12,726 bases of DNA from GWA2-46-10 sp964361435 (GCA_964361435.1 CAYIAN010000013.1:1-12726), one strand, 5' to 3'. Counted from the stretch's first letter, positions 1 through 7,238 are shown. Numbers and translations: made by a program. Notes: generated from the sequence alone by a model not told the origin.

Positions 1-10
1 CTTCCGATCT
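1..10. other. Sequencing adapter remnant at contig end
   Basis: The first ten bases, CTTCCGATCT, are identical to the 3' end of the standard Illumina TruSeq adapter. Their place at the exact edge of the window points to untrimmed adapter and not genome. Genomic sequence probably begins at base 11. A chance match of ten bases at the very first position is about one in a million. Confidence 0.88.
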
Positions 11-247
11 ATAGAAAACAGCAGACGAAAGTATGGAGTGCCGGTAGAGGAAATTGAAAGGAAAATAAACATTCAGTATGAAGCCGCCGCCCAGGGGGTG
101 GGAGATAAGGCTCAAAGAAGGGGAGAAGAGGGGTTAGACGTGTTGAAAAAAGGGCTTCCCAAAAAGAAAGCCCCCGAAATAGACAAGGGTAAGTTGCAGA
201 ATGCGCTTAAGGGGGCATTAGACAAGGAGCATGAGTCTCGGGATTAA
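11..247 (+). CDS. 3' end of an unidentified gene (partial)
   Basis: The reading frame is open from the first genomic base to a TAA at 245-247, so this is the C-terminal 78 codons of a longer protein whose start lies off the contig. A GTG at 38 is in frame, but nothing marks it as a start. The fragment is very hydrophilic and rich in Lys, Glu, Gln and Ala, with a Lys/Pro-rich patch (GLPKKKAPE) in the middle; it is probably helical with a disordered linker. No family motif is recognisable. Its last 17 bases overlap the start of efp in another frame, so the two genes are probably co-transcribed and translationally coupled. The truncation is an assembly edge, not gene decay. Confidence 0.6.
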   Translation: MENSRRKYGVPVEEIERKINIQYEAAAQGVGDKAQRRGEEGLDVLKKGLPKKKAPEIDKGKLQNALKGALDKEHESRD

Positions 248-794
248 CGATGTAAAAAAGGGATCCCTCGTCATTATCGAGGGAGACCCATATTTAGTGA
301 TGCTCGTATCGCACCAGCACATTGGACGGGGTAGCGCTAACACACAGCTTAAGGTAAAAAATTTAGTAGATGGGAAAATATTTGATAAGACAGTTAAATC
401 TTCAGAAACATTTGAAGAAGCTGAGCTCGAAAAAATAGATGCAGAGTTTATTTACGCTCGTAACGGCGAATATTGGTTCCACGAAATAGGGAATCCATCC
501 AATAGGTTCTCTATAAACGAAGAGATCCTCGGAGATCAGACAGATTTTCTGAAAACCCAGATGGTTGTGAGGGCGATTAAATTCAACGAAAGAATAATTA
601 ACGTAGAGGTGCCCGTAAAAGCCGAATATAAAGTAGTTGAAGCTCCGCCTAACGTAAAAGGCAATACTGCCCAAGGTGGAACCAAGCAGGTAGTTATAGA
701 AACCGGAGCTAAGATCTCCACACCCATGTTCGTGGAGACCGGGGACGTGATAAGGATTAATACCGAAACAGGAGAGTACGTTGAAAGGGTCTAG
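231..794 (+). CDS. efp: Elongation factor P
   Basis: EF-P binds between the ribosomal P and E sites and relieves stalling at consecutive prolines. The 187-residue length and three-domain layout are normal: an N-terminal KOW-like domain (about 1-65), a middle OB domain (about 66-130), and a C-terminal OB domain holding the family signature near residues 152-176 and ending GEYVERV. The tip of the domain I loop reads HIGRGSA, which puts Arg33 where E. coli has the beta-lysylated Lys34. Modification by the EpmA/EpmB lysine route is therefore impossible, and Arg rhamnosylation or no modification is expected. The start at 231 lies inside the upstream gene. An AAGGAG sits only 1 nt before the ATG, too close for a normal Shine-Dalgarno contact, so coupling to the upstream gene is more likely. 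mnmA follows 25 nt downstream. Confidence 0.95.
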   Translation: MSLGINDVKKGSLVIIEGDPYLVMLVSHQHIGRGSANTQLKVKNLVDGKIFDKTVKSSETFEEAELEKIDAEFIYARNGEYWFHEIGNPSNRFSINEEILGDQTDFLKTQMVVRAIKFNERIINVEVPVKAEYKVVEAPPNVKGNTAQGGTKQVVIETGAKISTPMFVETGDVIRINTETGEYVERV

Positions 795-819
795 TTAATT
801 TGCTAAACCTTATAACGCG

Positions 820-1866
820 ATGAAGCGCTCTGGACCCAAGAAAGTGTTTGTCGGAATGTCAGGCGGGGTGGACTCGTCTGTTTCCGCATATCTCCTTAAA
901 AAACAAGGATATGAAGTAATAGGAGTCCATCTTAAATGTTGGAATAAGAACGGTTGCGATGAGAAAGAGGCACGGGATGCTCGTTTGGTTGCCAGCGAGC
1001 TAGGGATTCCTTTTCACGTTTTAGATATGGAAAAAGAGTATAAGAAAAGGGTGGTCGATTATATGATCAATAGTTACCGCAACGGTCTTACCCCCAATCC
1101 GGATGTGATGTGTAATAAGGAGATTAAGTTCGGTCTCTTTTTTGACAAGGCTCTATCCATGGGAGCTGATTTTATAGCAACCGGGCACTACGCCAAGTTA
1201 GTTAGAGATGGAGATAGAAGCTATATATATGAGGCCGAAGATAAGAACAAAGATCAATCGTATTTTCTTTGGACCTTGGGAGAAGAGAGGCTCGCTAGAA
1301 TCTTATTCCCTTTAGGGGACATGCAAAAGGGTGAAGTAAGAAGAATTGCTCGAGAGGCAAAACTGCATGTGGCAGACAAGAAAGACTCTCAAGGAATCTG
1401 TTTTATAGGGCAAGTGACCTTGCAAGAATTTTTAAGTGAGTATCTGGAGAGTAAAGAGGGAAAGGTGCTTAATCTCGATGGGGTAGTAGTTGGTACCCAC
1501 GGGGGAGCGCATTTGTATACTATCGGCCAAAGGCACGGGTTAGGCGTGGCTTTGAATACACCTCACTACGTAGTGGATAAGGATGTCAAAACCAATACAG
1601 TAGTTCTCGCGGAAGGGGATGCAGAGGATTTAGAAAAATCAAAGATATTCGTCGGAGATTTTAGGTTAAATGAGGATCTGGTTTTACCAAGTAAAGTTTT
1701 TGCGAGGGTACGTTATAGACAGGATCTTCAGGAAGCCACACTGAGGAAATCCGGAGACAATCTCTTACTGGAATTTATCCAACCCGTCCGATTTGTGGCG
1801 CCTGGGCAAAGCGCCGTTTTCTACAACAGAAAAGGAAAGCTTTTGGGAGGAGGAATTATTTTGTGA
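820..1866 (+). CDS. mnmA: tRNA-specific 2-thiouridylase MnmA
   Basis: MnmA puts the 2-thio group on U34 of the tRNAs for Lys, Glu and Gln, using ATP to adenylate the base and a persulfide as sulfur source. The 348 residues carry the PP-loop SGGVDSS (14-20) for ATP, the first catalytic Cys98 in NPDVMCNKE, and the second catalytic Cys194 in DSQGICF. A central tRNA-binding region includes the family stretch YTIGQRHGLG, followed by a C-terminal beta-barrel. Length is slightly shorter than the E. coli enzyme. The ATG at 820 is preceded by no Shine-Dalgarno sequence. The stop is TGA exactly where the family ends, evidence that UGA is a true stop in this organism. It lies between efp and comEC in a run of closely spaced genes. 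Confidence 0.96.
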   Translation: MKRSGPKKVFVGMSGGVDSSVSAYLLKKQGYEVIGVHLKCWNKNGCDEKEARDARLVASELGIPFHVLDMEKEYKKRVVDYMINSYRNGLTPNPDVMCNKEIKFGLFFDKALSMGADFIATGHYAKLVRDGDRSYIYEAEDKNKDQSYFLWTLGEERLARILFPLGDMQKGEVRRIAREAKLHVADKKDSQGICFIGQVTLQEFLSEYLESKEGKVLNLDGVVVGTHGGAHLYTIGQRHGLGVALNTPHYVVDKDVKTNTVVLAEGDAEDLEKSKIFVGDFRLNEDLVLPSKVFARVRYRQDLQEATLRKSGDNLLLEFIQPVRFVAPGQSAVFYNRKGKLLGGGIIL

Positions 1867-1880
1867 TTGAATAAAAAAGT

Positions 1881-3167
1881 ATGCCTCTGCACGATAAAGT
1901 TTTCTATATCGCCCTCTTCTTTATAGTAGGCACTCTGTCAGCGGGGTTTGGAATAGGAATTTGGTGGACGCTCTTAGGCGCCTTTTTAATGTCCAAATTT
2001 ATTTTCTCTATAGGGATCAGGAAAACGTTGATTTTCACGGCTATCTGTTTTTCGGGATTTTTTTACCTTCACCTTTATGACGTTTTACAAAAAGACGTTA
2101 TTCCACTTGGTGAAGATAGATATTTTGAAGGGTTAGTGGTCAAAGAGCCAGAAGAGGGAATCAATAGCACCAAACTCTCAGTCAAACTAAATGAACCCTA
2201 TCGAGGGGAAGTGCAGTTATATACTGCCCCCGGGGTTTCGTTTGAATACGGAGACTGGATTGCATTTGAAGGTTCGGTAGAGATTTCTCCAGGTGGATTC
2301 AATATAGCTTCTTTCCCCGGGGGCATGGATGTAATGACGAAAAACAGGGGAAATGGCGTTAGGAAGGCGCTCATCGGCCTTAAGGGTTCCTTAGTTGGCA
2401 AGCTAGAAGCAGTCTTGCCCGCGGAACACGCAGCTTTGGCTTCAGGTTTGCTATTGGGTGAAAGGTCCGAATTTACAGATGATTTTGAGCAGGCTATGCG
2501 CAATAGTGGCACCACTCACATAGTCGCTCTTTCCGGGTACAATATTGCGATTCTGGTTATGGTAATTTCAGGAATTTTTTCTTATCTTTGGAACCGAAAA
2601 ATTGCCTTTTATTTAAGCCTGCTTATTATTCCAGGGTTTGTGGTGATGACGGGGGCCGCGCCTTCAGTGATTAGGGCAGGCATAATGGGGTTGATCCTGC
2701 TTTTGGCTGAAAATCAGAATCGGTCGTATAGTCCCAGAAACGCTATTACTCTGGCTGCCCTGGTTATGATTTTGTTTAACCCGAGAGTCGGAGTAGATGA
2801 TGTCGGTTTTCAACTCTCCTTCGCCGCGCTGTTGGGAATTGTTTATCTATATCCGTTTTTGGAAAAGAAATTCAATATTCAAAGCGAGGGGTTTTTGTCG
2901 TGGAAAAAGAATGCCTTGCAGACAGCCTCCGCCCAAATTGCTGTACTGCCGATTGTGTTATATGCCTTCGGGTTTTTCTCTCCGGTGGCCCTTATTAGCA
3001 ATGTCTTAATTTTGGAGTTTATCCCCATCACTATGCTGTTATCATTTCTAACAACCATTCTTGGTTTTGTATCTTTTCACCTATCATTAATAGCGGGATG
3101 GATAAGTAGTGTTTTCCTAAGCTATGAAATTTTTATCATTAAGTTTTTTGGCCTTAGTTGGTTTTAA
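1881..3167 (+). CDS. comEC: ComEC/Rec2 membrane channel subunit (N-terminal and competence domains)
   Basis: ComEC forms the inner-membrane channel for single-stranded DNA entry in natural transformation. This 428-residue protein has two or three N-terminal membrane segments (about 7-65), an extracytoplasmic OB-like domain (about 75-150, DUF4131 type), and the polytopic competence domain from about 180 to the end. The competence domain shows the conserved GLLLGERSEF (189-198) and a THIVALSGYNIAI stretch with the SGYN core at 218-221. The C-terminal metallo-beta-lactamase domain normally fused to it is missing here and is encoded by the next gene, which overlaps it by 44 nt in the +1 frame. 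The last residues remain hydrophobic up to the TAA. There is no Shine-Dalgarno sequence before the ATG. ComEC also supports DNA scavenging in CPR bacteria, which often cannot make nucleotides (inference). Confidence 0.9.
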   Translation: MPLHDKVFYIALFFIVGTLSAGFGIGIWWTLLGAFLMSKFIFSIGIRKTLIFTAICFSGFFYLHLYDVLQKDVIPLGEDRYFEGLVVKEPEEGINSTKLSVKLNEPYRGEVQLYTAPGVSFEYGDWIAFEGSVEISPGGFNIASFPGGMDVMTKNRGNGVRKALIGLKGSLVGKLEAVLPAEHAALASGLLLGERSEFTDDFEQAMRNSGTTHIVALSGYNIAILVMVISGIFSYLWNRKIAFYLSLLIIPGFVVMTGAAPSVIRAGIMGLILLLAENQNRSYSPRNAITLAALVMILFNPRVGVDDVGFQLSFAALLGIVYLYPFLEKKFNIQSEGFLSWKKNALQTASAQIAVLPIVLYAFGFFSPVALISNVLILEFIPITMLLSFLTTILGFVSFHLSLIAGWISSVFLSYEIFIIKFFGLSWF

Positions 3168-3972
3168 CGGTGTAATCTGGCAGGGGGTTATAGAAAGATT
3201 GAGAGATGTTCCTCTCGAAGTGTATTTTCTGGATGTGGGGCAGGGGGATAGTCAGTTGATTGTTTTTCCAGACGGGGTGAAGGTCTTAATAGACGGCGGG
3301 CCGACCAAGGAAGTTCTTTTTGAATTGGGGGAAATACTTTTTCCAACTGATAGGTATATAGATTTGGTTATGATAACCCACGCTCAATTAGACCACTACG
3401 GAGGGATTAAGGATGTGATTCAAAGATATAAGGTAGGAGCTTTTATATTCAACAGCGAGGAGGGAGAAGGTGAAGCTTGGGATGAATTCAAGAGAATATT
3501 AAAAGAAGAAAAGGTTCCCATTATTGTTTTGGGTGAGGGGGATAAAGTAAGTTACAAAGACAAGCAAATAAATGTTCTATCTCCAAGTGAAGGACTTTTG
3601 GCGCATAGGGATTTGAATGAAGGCTCTCTGGTTACCGAGCTTGTGGGGGAAGGGGTGAAGATTCTCTTTACCGGAGACATAGGTTTTGAAGCGGAGGAAG
3701 TCTTGCTTGAGAAATACGATATGGATATAGACGTATTGAAAGTAGCGCATCATGGCTCCAAATATTCAACTAGTATGAGTTTCTTGGAGGAGGCAACTCC
3801 TTTGATTTCCGTAGTTGAAGTGGGGGATAATCGTTTTGGTCATCCCACAGAGGCGACATTGCAAAGACTTGCGGGAATTGGGTCTACTATATACAGGACA
3901 GATAAAAACGGGCGGGTAAAGCTGACCATAGAAAGCGGGAGGGTGGGAGTAAAGACTGAATTGGCTAACTAG
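3124..3972 (+). CDS. ComEC-type metallo-beta-lactamase domain protein
   Basis: This 282-residue protein matches the C-terminal part of ComEC, thought to degrade the non-transported DNA strand. It begins with one hydrophobic segment (residues 1-20), so the domain is probably membrane-anchored outside the cytoplasm. Then comes the hallmark FLDVGQGDS strand, the metal site THAQLDH (85-91), FTGDIG (Asp185), AHHGS (His209, His210) and GHPT (His240). The metal motif is H-x-Q-x-D-H: His86, Asp90 and His91 are kept, and Gln88 replaces the usual His or Asp. The gene starts inside the end of the channel gene, 44 nt before its stop and one frame over. T5 and T6 runs lie in the overlap, so an indel error splitting one gene is possible. 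Both proteins are nevertheless complete in domain terms. Confidence 0.88.
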   Translation: MKFLSLSFLALVGFNGVIWQGVIERLRDVPLEVYFLDVGQGDSQLIVFPDGVKVLIDGGPTKEVLFELGEILFPTDRYIDLVMITHAQLDHYGGIKDVIQRYKVGAFIFNSEEGEGEAWDEFKRILKEEKVPIIVLGEGDKVSYKDKQINVLSPSEGLLAHRDLNEGSLVTELVGEGVKILFTGDIGFEAEEVLLEKYDMDIDVLKVAHHGSKYSTSMSFLEEATPLISVVEVGDNRFGHPTEATLQRLAGIGSTIYRTDKNGRVKLTIESGRVGVKTELAN

Positions 3973-3976
3973 ATTA

Positions 3977-4005
3977 TGGATATAAAGGGTTTTTCCTCTT
4001 ATACT
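3977..4005 (+). promoter_or_regulatory. Possible aspS promoter with very short leader
   Basis: A TATACT (-10, five of six matches) lies at 4000-4005, 13 nt before the aspS ATG at 4019. The -35 region at 3977-3982 (TGGATA) is a poor match. Transcription would begin about 6-8 nt before the start codon, giving a nearly leaderless mRNA, which fits the absence of a Shine-Dalgarno sequence. Confidence 0.35.
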
Positions 4006-4018
4006 AAAAACACTACAA

Positions 4019-5428
4019 ATGCGCATATTATCTAACGAAACACCTGGAAAAGTAGGGAAGGAGGTGGAGCTCTCCGGTTGGGTGGATGCAAGGCGTGACC
4101 ACGGAAAGCTGATTTTTGTTGATCTTAGAGATCGTACGGGTACGGTCCAGCTTGTTTTCAACGGCAAAGATGAAACAACATACAAAGTGGCGGAAACTCT
4201 TCGTCCAGAATGGGTTATTCAAGTTAAGGGGAAAGTAGGGGAAAGGCCCGCGGGTATGCGGAACGATGATTTGCCAACTGGCATGGTGGAGATTGGGGTA
4301 AGCAAGGTGGAAGTGTTGGCTCAAGCTGAGACATTACCCTTTGGCATTGACGGTGACGGTTACGAGATCAATGAGGAAATTAGAATGAAGTACCGCTACC
4401 TGGATCTTCGCAGAAAACGTTTGCGAGACAATCTAGTGGCACGCCATAAGATTATTAACTTCGCAAGGCAATATTTCTTTAACAAAGAATTTATTGAAAT
4501 TGAAACGCCCTACATCAGCAAGTCCACACCCGAGGGTGCGAGAGACTATTTAATCCCTTCACGCCAGCAGCCGGGTAAATTCTACGCTATGCCTCAATCT
4601 CCCCAACAGTACAAACAACTCTTGATGATCGGGGGTTTAGAAAAATATTTCCAGATTGTCAGGTGCTTCAGAGATGAAGATACAAGGGGTGATCGTCAAG
4701 CTGAATTTACTCAATTGGATATAGAGATGAGTTTTGTAGATGAAGAACAGGTATTGGAGATGGTAGAAGGATTTCTCCTGAGCCTATTCAAAGAACTATA
4801 CCCAGAAAGAAAGGTTTCCCTGCAAAACGGAAAAATTCCCCGTTTTTCATACGACGAAGTTATGCAGAAGCACGGAACAGACAGACCGGACGTGCGAAAG
4901 AACAAAGAGGATAAAAATGAGTTGGCTCCAGCGTTTGTGGTTAACTTCCCCATGTTTGAAAAACGCGAAGATGGTTCTTGGGGAGCGGTACACCACCCCT
5001 TTACCATGCCCAAGGTAAAAGATGCCAAAGAACTCAAAGAGGCATTCAAGAAGGATCCTTTGGGGATAAAGGCATTCCAGTACGATGTTGTCCTCAACGG
5101 TTGGGAGATCTTCGGGGGTTCTATCCGCAACCACGACGCGAAGATGCTCCAAGCTGTATTTGAAGTTATGGGTCATAAAAAGGCTGATATAGAAGTGAAA
5201 TTCGGACATCTCCTGAGAGCTTTCCAGTATGGCGTGCCTCCGCATGGCGGCATTGCCTCCGGACTTGATAGATTGGTAGCACTGTTGCAGAACGAACCTA
5301 ACATCCGGGAGGTTATTGCCTTCCCGAAGACTGGAGACGGAAGAGATCTTATGATGGATGCCCCATCCGATGTGGACAAAAAACAGCTCGATGAGTTAGG
5401 ATTGGCTCTTAAGAAAAAGACAAAATAA
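4019..5428 (+). CDS. aspS: Aspartyl-tRNA synthetase lacking the GAD domain, possibly non-discriminating
   Basis: This class II synthetase charges tRNA-Asp. Domains in order are the anticodon-binding OB fold (about 1-105), motif 1 and the catalytic core, motif 2 in the bacterial form (FRDEDTRGDRQ, Arg218), and motif 3 (GLDRL, Arg418). It is clearly of bacterial sequence type, but only 469 residues long against about 590 for E. coli. The missing part is the bacterial GAD insertion: GTDRPDVR (286-293) is joined by about ten residues to AFVVNFPMF (305-313). His28 in RRDHG sits where non-discriminating bacterial AspRS have His and the discriminating E. coli enzyme has Leu, so it may also form Asp-tRNA-Asn for GatCAB (inference). 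The stop codon overlaps the next ATG (TAATG). Confidence 0.95.
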   Translation: MRILSNETPGKVGKEVELSGWVDARRDHGKLIFVDLRDRTGTVQLVFNGKDETTYKVAETLRPEWVIQVKGKVGERPAGMRNDDLPTGMVEIGVSKVEVLAQAETLPFGIDGDGYEINEEIRMKYRYLDLRRKRLRDNLVARHKIINFARQYFFNKEFIEIETPYISKSTPEGARDYLIPSRQQPGKFYAMPQSPQQYKQLLMIGGLEKYFQIVRCFRDEDTRGDRQAEFTQLDIEMSFVDEEQVLEMVEGFLLSLFKELYPERKVSLQNGKIPRFSYDEVMQKHGTDRPDVRKNKEDKNELAPAFVVNFPMFEKREDGSWGAVHHPFTMPKVKDAKELKEAFKKDPLGIKAFQYDVVLNGWEIFGGSIRNHDAKMLQAVFEVMGHKKADIEVKFGHLLRAFQYGVPPHGGIASGLDRLVALLQNEPNIREVIAFPKTGDGRDLMMDAPSDVDKKQLDELGLALKKKTK

Positions 5429-6516
5429 TGCCTACCCATAAGAACTTTCCCCTCTTCAAGACCAAAACAGAGAGCGTTTCCAGAACCTTTGACCTTAATG
5501 ACCCCGCAGAACGTAAGGAGTATTTCGAAGCGAAAGCGGGAAAGGAACTCGAGATAATCAGAAGCTATTTAAAAGACAAAACCTTCGTTGCATATCTTCT
5601 TGGGAAAAAGGGCGCAGGGAAGGGTACGTATACAAAACTTTTTATGGATGCCGTGGGTGAGACAGAGAAGATAGCCCACATTTCGGTTGGCGACATAGTG
5701 AGAGCTGCTACTAAAGCTATAGAGGCAGGAAGTGAAGCCAAAACAGAACTAGAGAATTTTCTAGAGAAAAACTACAGGGGATTCATGCCTTTGAAAGAGG
5801 CAATAGTGGCGTTGACCTCGCGCAGTACCAAAACTTTAGTGCCTACCGAATTTACCTTGGCTCTTGTGAAGTGGGAGCTTCACGAGATGGAAAAGAAAAC
5901 CGTTTTTCTTGACGGCTTCCCGCGAGATCTGGATCAAATAGCCTATTCAATATTTTTTAGGGATCTTATCGGTTACAGAGAAGATCTAGATTTTTTTGTA
6001 TTTATTAACCTCCCGGAGTCCGTGATAGATGCCCGCATGAAATCAAGGGCAGTTTGTCCCAAATGCCAAACTCCCAGGAATATTAATCTGATGCCAACTA
6101 AAGATGTCGGTTACGATAAGGAGTCTAAAGAATTTTTTCTTCGGTGTGACAATCCAGAATGTAACAATGCCCGTATGATTGCCAAGGAGGGTGACGGTCA
6201 AGGCATAGAGGCTATTCGCGGGCGTATGGAGCAAGATGAGGAAGTAATGGCTAAAATTATGACCTTGCAGGGGGTAGACAAAATATTAATGCGCAACACC
6301 ATACCGGTAGATAAGGCCGGAGAATATCTAGATAACTATGAGATAACCCCTGCCTATATTCACGAATTTAATCAAGAAAAAAACACAGTGGAGACGAGAG
6401 AAGAACCCTGGGTAGTGAAAGACGATGATGGTGTAGAGTCCTACAGTCTTTTGCCGCCACCAGTAGCGCTGTCAATGATCAAACAAATTGCCGGTATATT
6501 GGAGAGGCAGAAGTAG
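5428..6516 (+). CDS. Adenylate-kinase-family nucleotide kinase with extended ends
   Basis: The core is a nucleoside monophosphate kinase, which transfers phosphate from ATP to AMP or a related NMP. The P-loop GKKGAGKGT is at 59-67, the NMP-binding and Walker B-like stretch FLDGFPRD is around Asp162, and the LID carries a four-cysteine zinc site (Cys210, Cys213, Cys240, Cys245). At 362 residues it is about 150 longer than ordinary adenylate kinase. About 50 extra residues precede the P-loop, and about 80 follow the last core segment, ending in a helix. The extensions match no domain I recognise. Its start codon overlaps the aspS stop, so it is translationally coupled. The substrate could be AMP or another nucleotide. 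It could be the genome's only adk or a paralog; the window cannot decide. Confidence 0.82.
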   Translation: MPTHKNFPLFKTKTESVSRTFDLNDPAERKEYFEAKAGKELEIIRSYLKDKTFVAYLLGKKGAGKGTYTKLFMDAVGETEKIAHISVGDIVRAATKAIEAGSEAKTELENFLEKNYRGFMPLKEAIVALTSRSTKTLVPTEFTLALVKWELHEMEKKTVFLDGFPRDLDQIAYSIFFRDLIGYREDLDFFVFINLPESVIDARMKSRAVCPKCQTPRNINLMPTKDVGYDKESKEFFLRCDNPECNNARMIAKEGDGQGIEAIRGRMEQDEEVMAKIMTLQGVDKILMRNTIPVDKAGEYLDNYEITPAYIHEFNQEKNTVETREEPWVVKDDDGVESYSLLPPPVALSMIKQIAGILERQK

Positions 6517-6678
6517 TTTTCCACAGTCCATTGACGCACTTGCGAAGTTAAGTTACCCTGAAAGCTCAAATGAATTTTTTGACAGCCACCAGCATATTCG
6601 TCTTTTTTATGATTACCCTCGTCAGGAAGAAAGGGGTTGGTTTAGTCAGAGTCTAACTAGCAAACAAAGATCCTCAGA

Positions 6679-6711
6679 CAGAAACCGACCTCCCAAAGAG
6701 GTCGGTTTCTG
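6679..6711 (+). terminator. Hairpin terminator after the efp-to-kinase gene cluster
   Basis: A perfect 14-bp inverted repeat (6679-6692 with 6698-6711, loop CCAAA) lies about 160 nt after the kinase stop. The arms read CAGAAACCGACCTC and its complement. The T-rich part (GGTTTCT) is inside the 3' arm and no long T-run follows, so it may work in either direction or as a 3'-end stabiliser. Confidence 0.6.
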
Positions 6712-6743
6712 CTTGTGGAGCTTAGGCAACACAAGTAGTACCA

Positions 6744-6769
6744 GAAAAAACGGCGTGATCCCCTCACGC
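6744..6769 (-). terminator. Intrinsic terminator on the - strand without an obvious gene
   Basis: On the - strand a GCGTGA/TCACGC stem (6753-6758 with 6764-6769, 5-nt loop) is followed by CG and six Ts (complement of the A-run just before 6750). This is a textbook Rho-independent terminator. It would end a leftward transcript arriving from beyond 6770, where I recognise no - strand gene. Confidence 0.6.
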
Positions 6770-6918
6770 TCATAGGGAAAGGAATCAGTGGAAAAGAAGC
6801 GCTTCGGAGTTAGGGCGGGAACCACAACTAAGAAACCTCTCAATGGGGGTGGAGAGCTTCCCGACAGTAGACGCAAGCAAAACGGCCTTGAACGTAGAGG
6901 CCGGAAAGAGAGATAGGA

Positions 6919-7215
6919 ATGAATCGAGTGCATGCATCTCTCCCACGGGGTGCCGACGGTAAAAAACCAAATCCGCGTCGCCTTCTTCTTGTCGATCGCA
7001 CGGGCAGGGTGTATTACCCAGAACTGGGGAAGGCTTTGACGTTCTGTAGGAACATCAATACCCTCCAGGTGCTTGTGAGGGCCGGATTGACGGGAATGTG
7101 CGATCCGGAATTTCTCCGGGAGGGATTCGATCGGGAGATTGCACAGGTTACACACGGCACGAGGATTCCGTACGACCTTCAGACACTCTTCGGAGTGCTC
7201 GAGCCGTTCGTGTGA
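6919..7215 (+). CDS. Unknown 98-residue orphan protein
   Basis: I do not recognise the family. The protein is soluble-looking, with a basic N-terminus (GKKPNPRRLLLV), then a probable beta-strand/turn (DRTGRVYYPE) and alternating helices, two Cys (in FCRN and MCDP), and a hydrophobic C-terminus ending FGVLEPFV. Support for it being real: upstream in-frame stops leave ATG 6919 as the natural start, a purine-rich stretch (AGAGAGATAGGA) precedes it, a strong terminator begins 23 nt after its TGA, and codon use is consistently GC-rich (CGG, CGC, CTC, GTG), unlike the AGA/TTA-rich core genes. A small hairpin at 6883-6903 lies just before the ribosome-binding region. No promoter is evident. Function unknown; possibly a transferred gene. 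Confidence 0.6.
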   Translation: MNRVHASLPRGADGKKPNPRRLLLVDRTGRVYYPELGKALTFCRNINTLQVLVRAGLTGMCDPEFLREGFDREIAQVTHGTRIPYDLQTLFGVLEPFV

Positions 7216-7238
7216 AGTGGCTTCATGATTTGAGGGGA

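Larger units (their letters stand above)
6517..6918. other. Intergenic stretch with three hairpins and no clear gene
   Basis: These 400 bases separate the kinase gene from the 98-aa orphan gene. The first 160 are AT-richer and show no convincing promoter: a TTGACA at 6579-6584 has no -10 box at a usable distance. Then come the hairpin at 6679-6711, a second hairpin with a T-run on the opposite strand at 6744-6769, and a small stem (CGGCCT/AGGCCG, 6883-6888 with 6898-6903) just before the orphan gene. From about 6750 on the base composition shifts to the higher GC of the accessory genes. A reading frame on the - strand ending at 6785 (start at 6937 or 6970) is open but unsupported by homology. 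Confidence 0.5.

Noticed and set aside
6579..6584. TTGACA as a promoter for the 98-aa gene
   Set aside because: The nearest -10-like sequence (TATGAT, 6608-6613) is 23 nt away and two hairpins lie between it and the gene.
6646..7155. 169-codon open frame on the - strand
   Set aside because: It contains the terminator hairpin and T-run at 6744-6769, is rich in unlikely residue runs and overlaps the better supported 98-aa + strand gene.
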